Assembly: GCA_036244855.1 (NCBI GenBank) | Contig: BQKZ01000510.1 | Location: forward strand, 24,575 to 83,391 | Source of the DNA: Temnopleurus reevesii | Lineage: Eukaryota > Echinodermata > Echinoidea > Temnopleuroida > Temnopleuridae | Length of the DNA: 58,817 nt | Direction of reading: 5' to 3' | In this document: positions 12,157 through 23,200 of the stretch, one piece after another | How the letters are laid out: each line of letters starts with the position of its first letter | Numbering within the stretch: position 1 is the first letter of the stretch | Translations under genes and position numbers: made by a program | Notes under the pieces: model-generated | Database searches by the model: none | Told to the model about the DNA's origin: nothing | Seen by the model: the letters and a program-made list of their open reading frames with translations, nothing else

Positions 12157-13408
12157 ATAAGTCATCAGTCTTTGCCTGTAGACTAAGGGGAAGCAGTCTT
12201 GATAATCATTAGATTGTGGATCTGCCATTCCAGAGTGCCTTGCTTCATCAAATGTATTAACAAAAACTCTTTTCTGCCAAGTAAATTAACATGTCATAAA
12301 AAAAACTAAGTAGAGCATTTTTGGAAAGAGATATTCTAAAACGGATATCTACATGAAAACGTTGATATTTCTCTAACAAATATTTACAATACATACTTCG
12401 ACGTAGCCAGACAATTGTTCTCCACGATTGAACAAAATACCCCTCCACCCTTGCATTGATAAAAAAAAACATTCTAGAACGACAGGAACTAAAAGAACAC
12501 AAAGAAACAAAATACATAATTTTAGGGAAAGTTGTTGTCAGACAAACTTTGTAAAGTTTGATATACATCAGTTAGTATGACAGAAATGCCGACACCTAAT
12601 AAGGTAATACATTGAATTGAAATGCTTCCAATAAGACCACATTCTAAACAAATTAAAAAACTATTCTATCAAATAAAATTGTTATTGCACTTCTATAACG
12701 TTGAAATATTTCTGAGATGATAACCTCAGAGATTGCAAAATGACAATTCTCTACAACTTTGTGCCACGTAAATCTATCCCTGAACTGAAGTGGACTTTAA
12801 AAAAAATAAAGTAGAGAGCAATATTTAAGACTCTAGATGAAACACCAAAGTTCCAAAAGTTTTATTTGGCATGTTTGGGGATTCAATCAATTCATAGAAT
12901 GATCTAAAAATATGATGAACATAGCATCAAAGTGATTCAAGATCGCTTTGCCTTGCAACAGTATGGTCAAGAAATAAGGTGATGAACGTGGATATTGATT
13001 TTTTCCACTTTCTTTTAGGGGATCAAGATCAATAAGCTACATGTAGGCAAGATCGCTTTAATACTGCAAATCCCAGATTTTATGGTACCTACAAAGTTAA
13101 TTGCCTTTTATGTTAGCATCTGGTAGAAAATAGTATTTAGTGAACTACAATGAGATGAATGACGGGATTTAGGATTCAAACCAAAAACTTTGCTTTGAGT
13201 ATAAACAATTCTGGGTAACAATAATTTCACTTTACAATTTGATACAACATCTTTGACATGCAACATAGACTATTGTGCTAACTTCCAATATACAACATTT
13301 ATGTAACATACAATCAATGTTAGACAAATATCACATCTGAAAATATCTATTTACAGAATTATGAAACAAAAATTGTGACTCGTGCTTATTCTAAAACTAA
13401 GCAAATGA
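12157..13408. repeat. Tandem duplicate block, copy B (empty MITE site)
   Basis: Second copy of 10692-12155. It carries an uninterrupted CCAAAAAC at 13181-13188, where copy A has the MITE, followed by its own diverged sequence. Immediately past 13408 the sequence continues uniquely (ATGATTAGACTATTTGG), whereas copy A stops at the N. Confidence 0.95.
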
Positions 13409-13776
13409 TTAGACTATTTGGTCATTTCAAAAGGTGGAATATTCTTTTTTACAAATCAAGTTGAATTAATAAGAATTTCATATCAAATATAAAGGCACAT
13501 TATATCTGTATTTACTATTTAATGTACAACTTCATGCAACAAAATAGTCATAAAGAACAGATTAAAAAAGGAAATGCATCACTTTGCATTAGGGATAAAA
13601 ACATTTTTTACAAGTCTGATTTTGAATATCGTTGAAACTGAGAAATTTAGTAGAATCCAGTTAAAAATCAACATTAATCAAGGCTGAAACTATTATTCCA
13701 GATAATACCAAGCCTTGAAAGATTTCTGTTTTTAAAATCATGAATGAAATGAATGATGGCAAGAGTCTTCTTGGTA

Positions 13777-13782
13777 TTTATT
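13777..13782 (-). promoter_or_regulatory. Candidate poly(A) signal for PLPP
   Basis: The first AATAAA on the minus strand noticed after the stop codon, about 355 bp downstream. A single hexamer in AT-rich DNA is weak evidence, and the true 3' UTR may run further, into the duplicated block 10692-13408. Confidence 0.25.
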
Positions 13783-13804
13783 TGATTTTAGGGGAAAAAA
13801 AACT

Positions 13805-13926
13805 CAGGGCCCTTCTTCCGATTGCGAGGTCTAACTTAATCTGGGACTTTTAGAAAAAGTCAAACCAATGATGACAATGACTTAGACATGGGTTAAGCTA
13901 AACCTCGCTATCGGAATACAGGCCTT
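13805..13926. mobile_element. Small inverted-repeat element (MITE)
   Basis: The left arm CAGGGCCCTTCTTCCGATTG continues CGAGGTCTAACTTAA. The right arm has GGTTAAGCTAAACCTCG and CTATCGGAATACAGGCC. The arms are about 37 bp around a 45-bp centre. Confidence 0.7.
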
Positions 13927-14135
13927 ATAATTACTTGTAATTTCACTTATGCATTCTTAGTATAATTTTGCACACTTGCTATGCAGAAATTTTCATAACC
14001 TATAATGTAAGATATCTTTGAAAAATATCGTTGACGGAATAGTGGTATTTTATGTTTAGAAAATCATGATGGATGATTAGCGTTTTTTGAAGATGGCTTA
14101 AAGAGTTGACACCTTAAAGAGTTGACACCAGACGA

Positions 14136-14261
14136 TCAGATCAGGCCATCGTTTTTCCGGTTGCGAGGGTTCATTTCCATAAAGACGAGGTCGTGCCCGC
14201 GGCCCCCTGCGTTATCGTGAGCGGCGCGGCCTGTGCCAAAGAGATCTGATACACCAAATGC
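14136..14261 (-). CDS. PLPP: PLPP exon 6 (end of TM6, cytosolic tail, stop)
   Basis: The 126-nt coding part follows acceptor TAACTACAG and encodes 41 residues beginning AFGVSDLFGTGRAAHDNAGG, ending KNDGLI and TGA (14138-14136). VSDLF corresponds to VSDFF at the end of the sixth helix in vertebrate LPPs. The tail is short, polar and Gly/Arg/Asp-rich, as expected for a poorly conserved cytosolic end. GC content is much higher than in the surroundings. The acceptor's pyrimidine tract runs into a CT microsatellite. The exon is not obvious as an ORF and was located by its VSDLF motif and matching phase. Confidence 0.87.
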   Translation of the reverse strand, partial: AFGVSDLFGTGRAAHDNAGGRGHDLVFMEMNPRNRKNDGLI

Positions 14262-17200
14262 CTGTAGTTACAGAGACGGAGAGATAGCGAATGAGGGGGA
14301 GAGAGAGAACGAAAGGGAGAAAGAAGAAGAGAGGGTGGGTAGAGGGGAGAGATAGGAGGGAAAGTTGTGTTAGGTAAGAAGGGAAGAAGAGAGGAAGGGA
14401 GATGGAGAGAGGATGTGAGAGTTGGAGAGGGGGGAAGAGAAGAGGGAAGGAGGGAGAGTAGAAGAAGGTAAGAAGGGGGTAGAGGAATGGAACGGGAAGA
14501 AAGGAAGGAAATGAGAAAGGAAGGGATGATGAGGAGGAAGGGACAGAAGAGGGGAAGAGAGAGAAAGAAAAGGAGAGAAATTGGGGGAGTGGAGAAAAAA
14601 CAAAAGCATATGAAATCATTTGTTAGCCCCTATTTGAAATAAACCTATAATTATATTTTTAATTAGCTGAGGCATCAAATCTTCATAATATCTTTGGATA
14701 GTATGGGGTACGGAATACTTTAATACAGAATTTTGTTTAACTAACAAAGTTATATCAGGAGGGAGAAAGAATACATTCAAAGAAGCAACCTCCCCTTTAA
14801 ACTTAAATACAAATACAAAGGTTCCCTAAAGTATATTTTTCTTCTCAGGGAAACCTAGTTTATCCTGTCATCCTGTCACTATCCCCTCATAATTATCCCT
14901 GCTACTACCCGTACTAATTACGACAGTGCCCGAGTATCTCGTACGCTACGCTAGTCTGCGGCTCACGTGAGAAAAGCTTAACAAAATCATACAGTTGACA
15001 GATAAGGATAACTCGTACAGATCTTATTGGAAAGCTAATGATCTGGCAACTTTATGCACTTCCTTAACCGAATCAAAGAACTGCTGCCCAAGAGTTTTTG
15101 AGATCGTAAATTTGATTTGATTGAAAATAAACCTGAAAAGGACTCTCACTTTCAAAATGATGGGAGGGTTTTTTTACAAACTTCAGTTTATCAATCATTT
15201 GTTATCAGATACAGATATTTGAAGAAGAACTATTTGTTTAAGGAATACAAAAGCATGATCAAGTTTCATGCTCATTTTATTGTTATTTTTATAAGATGTT
15301 ATGTGGATTTTTATCCAAATAAAGAAATACTAAAAACACAATATAAACTATTTCCGAAAAATTAAGTTGAACGCAGACAACAGATCCGTAAGCCTTCTTT
15401 TCAACTGTGCGGACACAACAATGATGAGCCGGTTCCGATTTCAATAGCAGTACAAAGGAGCATTGAATTTGCGTTCGACTTTATTTTTCAAAAACAGTTT
15501 ATATCGTGTTTAAATAAAACTTTAAAAAGAATTTGTACAACTAATAATAACACATGAGATTTATGGAGCACCATTATCCATTCTGTTTAAATGCCAAAGG
15601 CGCTTGAAAATGAGCTATGATTAATTTAAAGAGTAATAAAAATGGGAAAGCCGAAGAAAGGGCATTTGATAAGAATTGAATGTAACCAGTATATGTATCT
15701 TTTTATACAAAATAGAGGAAATCTAGAATTGAAATATCAAAACTCTCATACAACCAAAGTGCTAAAAAAGGCTATAACACATATTAACTGGTATGAGTGT
15801 TTTTATACAAAATATAGGAAATCTAGAAATGAATTTCTAAAACTTTCATACAACCAAAGCGGCTAAAACGGCTGTTGTAAGTATCTCCTCAGGTCTTCAC
15901 TTGGAAAAAAAGAAGTCTTGACTTTAGAATGTCAGGAAAAGACCTTTCCAAGATGGGGAGGATTATGAGGGATGTTGCTGGGAGGGGTTAATCTTTTCCC
16001 CCTTTCAGATGACAGATTGGGGGAAGGGATACTAATGGGGAGACCCTATATGCCTTTTCCTCTGCCACACCCAATGACTTTCATAAGGCCCAGACACACA
16101 TTTGTGGAACTCCTGCAAAAGCCAATATTTTAACAAACATAAATTTTTGCGAATTCGCTGAATTTCAGGCCATGACACACATAAGACCCCAATCACATAG
16201 AAGCCCCAAAGCAACATGATCAAAACGACTCTTTGTTCAGTTAATAGTTAATTGCCTCCTAACAAAGAGTAGTGTTGAATCGTGTTCAGCCAGGACTTCT
16301 ATGTGACTGGGGCATTATGAGAGACGTTATTTCCATGTTTTTAGTGAATATATGGTTGCAGAATTCACGAAAACAATTAAACTCCAGCAATAATTTCAGC
16401 TTATTTTCCAACATAAGGGGTAAAAAATTGTTTTATCTGAAATCTATGCACAAGGTAATAAAGAAATCTATAGCTGCTCTGTAATATATTTTGCAAATTC
16501 ACTATCATTAGTTATTAAACTTGGACAGAACAAATCAGAATTCCAATTTATTGCACTACTACTCTATCAATGTAAAACAAAACAATATTATGAGAAAAGT
16601 TAAATAGAGCAAAAGTAAATTGTGCAGACTGTCATAGATTTTTTGTCTTAATATAAAGCACAAATTGCACTTTATATGGAATTGTGAAATATATCACTTA
16701 AACAAAGTGACTTTTGATTCATGGTTAACTGACCGTGAAAATTGCTCAAATATTTTTCCACAGAAAGAAACGTGTGGGAGGTCACAAACACCTATTTGTT
16801 TCCTACGCAAGTATAGATATTTGATTTCTAAAGAAACAATTGAAATGAAATTTTCAATATACGGTAGGAGCAATAAACAAAGTTTAATCCAACCAATAGT
16901 GTAAAAGCAAATTTTCTTTAGCAGATATAAATCTGAGTGAATTCACTGAGTTTTCAGAGCTTTTCACACGCAAGCGAGTTTTTATTTTCCCAGTATGAAA
17001 GATTCTTGTGCATAAGTCTATATGCATTCTAATGAGTGAAAGTCTAGCGAATTCATGGTTGCAAAATTCACAAAAAAAATAAGTCCCCAATAAAAATTTC
17101 AGTTTATGCAATACTTCAATTAATCCCCAAATCCTGTCAATGGGCCAAAATATGAAATCCTGCTTTTGTACAAGAGTTCCGCGCAACTCATTTATTTATG

Positions 17201-20200
17201 TTTATTTTGCCCCGCTCTTTGTATAAATACATATATGTTTTCCTTCCTACATGCAACTCTTTTGGGAAGAATAGAAATAAGAATTTCAATGCAAATTTTG
17301 ACAAAGTTTGTCCCCGCTTTTTTCGCCATAGCACAGCAAAAAGCAGGAAAATCCATGCCACTCTGCATCTGCTGAGCATATAAAATAAATGTTCTTCTCC
17401 AAAAGGAAATATTCATTATGCATCGAGGAAAATTAAATAATGAGCTGTTAACAGATCCTCAGTGGCTGCTTTGTTTGGCATTGCATCCATTCTCCTATTA
17501 CGGAAAATCATCTGAGCCTCGGCTTTATGTGGGCTACATCTTCTTGAAAAACACATAGCTCATGTTCTTCACACCCCTTTCCTGTTGATAATTCTAGACT
17601 GAAATTATGTATCAATTTTGCTTTTTTGAAATCTTTTATTTCTCATGTTTTTCTTAAAAGTGCATGAGAAGGAAGAAAAACATTGTGTACATCACAATAC
17701 TTTATTTTTATATATTAAAAAACAACAACTTTAAACCAGAGCATATTTTTGTCATTATCATTTTTTTTATACATGCTTAATACACATTAATCGTTCTGGT
17801 CATGAACACCTAAAAGAGTAGATTTTTTTGTATCTACGAAAACTTAACTAGTACTTTTGGTATCAAGGAAGGGACTTACACATATAATTTAAACTCAGAT
17901 CCATATAGGACTATCATGCTATTGCATTTGCCCACCCTTTTTTCCACAACTGAAAATGCCTAGAGGCAATGCCCCAATGCTTGAACATGCAAATTATTTA
18001 TGCACATTCCTAATTGCCAATTTTCTTTTTTTTCTGGCACTTTTTCAAAGGTGGAAGATTCAGCAAACATTCCTGAATGTAGTTTTTTATTTTAGAAATA
18101 TTTAAAGGAGAAAACATAAAAAAGAAAATATTGTATTATGAAGAAGGCAAACAAATATGATAGGGTATTAAAATAACATATTATGAGCTGCTCATAGAAA
18201 AAAAATGGATTATGCGTAGTTATGAATACATGTTGGCAAATTAAACATAGAATAGTTTATAACTCATCAAAAAAGTACAATAATTAATCTACGAAAGGAT
18301 AAAAACAAAAGTAATAATGAATAAATGGCATAGAATTACAGTGTTAAGAAGCAAGAGATACAATGAGTAAGAACATAAATAATGTACATTCAGAAAAATA
18401 GTCTCAAAGAAATTGGGATGGCGAAACTGACTCATAGCAAGAAATGATTTGACAGGGGCTACCTCACAGATGTGATGATATGCAGAGGAGGAGCGTCACA
18501 AACGTATGGGCTACTTCCTTATTTAGATATCTTTTTCAGATTTGGAAATGATTTCATTATAACCTTTTCAATCCATTCTGTGATGGTTAGATGTTTGTAA
18601 CTTGTGAATATGTAGAATGCAGATGTTGAAAAAAATAGTCAATCTCAAACGTTCTGTTTTACAGGCATAAGATTGCAGTACGTATATAAATTATACTTTA
18701 AATGCTGTGGTCATTTATTATATTCCATTTAATCTGCCAAAATTTCCCTCGATACAAACACATCTACAACTTAATCTTGCTTCTCTTTAACCATCTTCAA
18801 TCTATCAAAATTTTCTATGTTGAAGGATATTTATTGGTAGATTCAATGGCCATAAATCTTCTACTTGCCTCTTAATTAATTTTATTGTCAATACAATTCC
18901 TGAAATTCACTGTTAATGATTTGATACATTTTCAGATTTTTCCCTTTTATTTTACAGAAAGGAAAGAGTCATTCGTGGCTCAAATCATATTATATTAAAA
19001 ATGCTAAATAATGAGTTTGGAAAATGGCATGAGTTAATAAAAAAAAAAGAAAGGAGGTTGAATCTATGTGTTATTTGTTAACGAAATAAATCATAAAATA
19101 ATAGCAAAAAAAAAAAGGAGTAGATAAACTAAAAGAAAGAAGAAAAAGACTGAAAACTAGCTGTTCTCTAGAATCATAGATTTGAGTAAAGCTCATGCAA
19201 GCATGCATATGTGCAATGAAAATTAATTGTCATAATAAAGGCCAGAGTTGAAATACAGTCTGCTGGATGCTTAAATTTCAAAACTGTTAGTGCCAAAAAT
19301 AAAATGATTTTGTTTATTTTCTCTTTTGGAGCATACTTCCTGAACATTCTATCAAATCAATGCATGTTGGGACTGATGATGTAAGCTATGCTGCATATGA
19401 TCCAATTTCATTGCTATTTTCGTTGTTTACCTTAAAGGCATTATCCAAACAAAATTCCATGCATGATTGCTATCTTTTGACGAGTTTTATAATCTTTTAA
19501 TTTTTTTTTGCCTAAGTTTTTTTTTCTTCACTCAATTGGGGTCTTACTTTAATAACAAATAACTTGACAATGAATCAAGATTTTTTATGAACCCGTTCAT
19601 ACATCTCTGATATTCCTATCCGCAAACATACCCAAACTAAAAAAATAAACGAAAACTAAAAATAATACCTAACTGAAATGTGCTTTATAGGAGCAATAAT
19701 AACAAGAAGCAAAATTTTTATCCTGCTTATCATTATTATATAATTGCATTTCTAAAAAAAATCAAACAAAATGACAATGAAACAAGAATTCATATTTTCT
19801 TTGTTCTATTGAGGTACGTCCTATAGATCAACAATGCTCCTTTTTAAAAAAGAATCGAAGCCGAATTTTCAACAACTGAAAAAAAAAGGTTTTTAAAAAA
19901 AGAGACAAGAATAATGGATTATTAAAATGCAGATCCTTAATGCTATGAGAAACGCCTTTAAATCTGAATTCATCATTATCATAATGAAAGAGTCAATTTC
20001 ACCACCCCCTAAGAGACGACTTTTCTTCTCACCATACCATCGCCGCGGCAATGCTGCCTCCCATGACGGCGCCCCCGAAGACGTCACTCCAGTGGTGTTT
20101 GTAGTCAGAGATGCGGCTCAAGCACGTGTAGAGGGCGAGGAAAAGTGCGATGACCTGCACCAATGGGCGGAGGAAGACGGTATCACGCCAGCTCCAGCGG

Positions 20201-23200
20201 CTCTGCATGTACAGCTGTAGAGGNAGAATGTGCAAAATGACGGTTATAGGCAGAATTTTTCAGTTGTAATATGCTAGATTTATAGAAACACGATACAAAC
20301 TATTTCTGAAAACTTAGTTTTTCGGAAATAGTTTATATCGTGTTTAGTGAAAATCCAGTTACCAGACAGCATCGTAATAGTGGACGCGTATTGAAATTGC
20401 ACTCTTCCATAAGTATGCGTGCATGTTGGAGAGCAGTGTTTACGACAAATGTGGACAAGTTTGAAAGACGATGAAATCTAAAAATATTTTAGTGCATTTT
20501 ATGGATTGTACTCGCAGCAAAATGTAGACAAAGTTATTGATTGAGAAATTCTTAAGTGTCAGGTAACTCGATTCACCAGCTTTCATGATTTAAGCCCCTC
20601 CCCATTTTGAAAGGTTTCTTTGTGTTCTTACTCTTATTTTCCTCTAAAAGTTTTATAAAAAAACAACAAGATGAATTTAGAATTTTTTTCTGAACCTATG
20701 ACAAACAGACCAACCCTTTTTCTGAATTACAAAGCAAATTTTAGGGGAATTTTATTCTTATTGAGAAACCTCATCTCGTGTGACAAAGCACTTTCGGGGA
20801 GATACTACAGACATGCAGTGTAAGCTTAATCTCGGAATCAATTCATCTCAGGAAACCCTGGTTTTGTTGTTGGTTGCTAGGAAACTAGAGAACAAACATC
20901 CTTGGTCTATCCTTGGCATTGCTGACTAAAAACAAAAACAAAAACTAAAAAACAGATGAAGGCACAATATTGGCAGAAATTTGTATACAAGGTGTTTCAA
21001 GAAAACGTCCATTGACATTATGTCTTGATAAAATCATGAAAATAATATCTACAGTGAATCCAGTAGCTTCAACCATTGCAAGAGGATTCGACTATTGAGA
21101 GTAAGAGGAACAAATAAATGAGGTAAGTGAGTGGGTTCATTTTCAGAAAATTATCTCTATTTTGGACTGTGCCTGAACACAATTAAAAATAAATTCTCAG
21201 CTAATTGAATTCATTAATTTCTACACACCCTGTACATAAAAACTGAATTTGCAATATATGCTTTAATAATGACCCTGGCTATTCAGCATAATCTTACGGC
21301 ACATCTAATCTATCCTTTTCTATACATGTACACCTTGTACGTCAGCAACTAGTCTAAAATAAACGAGAAGCGCCCCCATCAGACTGAATAAAGAATGCAA
21401 GTGCATCTGTCGGATGAAGATAGCTGGTTGCCATAGCAACAATGATTGTTACCCATCATGCCGAGGTAGGTCGGCTTCCTGTCCGCACTGATCAAGAAAA
21501 GTATGACTCTGCTTGTTTGGGTTCCAAACTTGAAGTGTGGAGAACGAACTTTAGATCGACCAACCCACTGAAAATGGTCAGACCTTTTTCATTTCCTTTT
21601 TTTTTCTACTTCTAATACTCAAATAAAAAAAAACTCACAGTACGAGAATCATAGGAGAACATGGAAAATGTAATCTGATTTATAGTCATTTTTAGGATTT
21701 TTTTAAAATAAACAGTGAAATAAAACACCTGTAAAGTCCTTTACAGATGTTCTTCAGGTTTTTAAACCATTTAAACTATTTACCTCTTTTTCAAAATCTG
21801 AATTTTAATCATATCAAGTTCAATACTATCTCTTGGTCGTAAAATAAAAACATATGATAAGAATAATTTATAAAAATTAATGATATTTATGAGGATGTAT
21901 CTCAGAATATCATCAAAAAGATATTATTTAGGAACTTTCATCCGAAAAAAGGGGTTCTATACCAGGAAGAAATAACCGGAACTGTAACAGTTCTGGGGTT
22001 GTGTTTCATAAAGCTTTGCATAGATCTATGCACGCCTGTACGAATGACTGAATCGCACTGAAGAAAGGATCACGTTCATACAGTCGTGAATCTTGAATTC
22101 TTTGTCACAATGCCAATCCACATTCAATATTTCCAGAGCTATAATACATCTTGACTAATTGCAAATTTCCCTTGCCCTTGTAGGTAAAATCACTCTATTA
22201 AACCAACATCCCTTTCTTTCTATGAGTGTATTAAATACAGCTAGAGTTTTTCATGAGGGAGATATCATACTTCAGAAATATTTTCCTTTGTAGAAGGTGA
22301 TATTCATATCATAAATTATGAACATGAATGGGTTTCGTAAAATTCAATTTTGCTTACAATTTAAAAAATTTACTTTTGTCTCTATTTACTGAAACACATC
22401 ACTATCTGGGATGTTCCCCATTAAAACCTCTTATCAACTTCAAAAGGGAAAGAATATATTTGTTTTTGTTCGTAAAGTACAATAAATCAAACTTCTTTGC
22501 TATAAAAGTACAGAGAATTACACTTTATAAGCTAACTCAGAACAATGGAGTGTCTCTTGTTCCTGAGTGTTTTTAATGCTATATTTTATGTAATTAAAAT
22601 TTGTGATTGGCTTTTATCTCAGTCTATTTTTGAGACCTGAAATAAACCTGATTGACAACTCATGATTAGCGACCTTGTTCGCCTATACAGTCTAACCTCG
22701 TTATAAGGAGGTCGTTGAGACCAGAGGAATTACCTCTTTATATTGAAACCTTGTTATATCAGGGTCAAAATACAATAAAATACAAAGAGATGGGACCAGG
22801 AAAATTACCTTGTTATAACGAGCTCATTATATCAGTGCTCTTTATAACGAAGTTTGACTGAAGTACAAAAAGAATCCTGGCCAAATCATAGGTCCAGGCT
22901 CTGGTTAGAATCTGATGTTCAGAGATACTGGTTAGAAACGATAGAAATATGGAAGCTGGTATGTGCGGTGCGAAGGCAAGTTTAGTATGGTTTACACTTA
23001 GACCCTAGAGCCGAAACATATATGTTTCAGAAATTATGACAGTTATATGGAAGCTTATAAATACGTTCAGCTCAAAGGCGAGTTTAGTTGGGTTTACACT
23101 TGGAGCTGAAACATTAATGTTTCAGAAACGATGACAGTTCTAGGATAGCTTATAGGTTCAGCATGAAGGCAAGTCATTCAACTTGCTATGGCGCCTTGTT

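Larger units (their letters stand above)
1296..14135. other. Interval between the left-end gene and the end of PLPP
   Basis: No protein-coding gene is supported here. It includes the foldback elements, CT microsatellite, tRNA-like SINE remnant and 1.46-kb duplicated block listed separately, plus the unknown length of the PLPP 3' UTR. 3261-4600 and 8660-10690 are AT-rich and featureless to me apart from short A/T and G runs, e.g. a G run at 3769-3781 next to GGGCGGATCCAGGATTTT. Confidence 0.6.
14262..20037 (-). other. PLPP intron 5
   Basis: Donor GTATGG, acceptor CTACAG. Contents: the GA/CT microsatellite, a MITE at 15334-15511, a 100-bp tandem duplication at about 15690-15870, an inverted repeat at 16187-16313, and otherwise AT-rich sequence (17400-20000) with no other feature seen. 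Confidence 0.85.

Noticed and set aside
14212..14619. 135-codon minus-strand frame
   Set aside because: Mostly CT microsatellite. Its end overlaps real PLPP exon 6 but in the wrong frame.
20029..20037. Extension of exon 5 through GTATGG (residues V-W)
   Set aside because: It would put exon 6 out of frame and break the conserved spacing before VSDLF.
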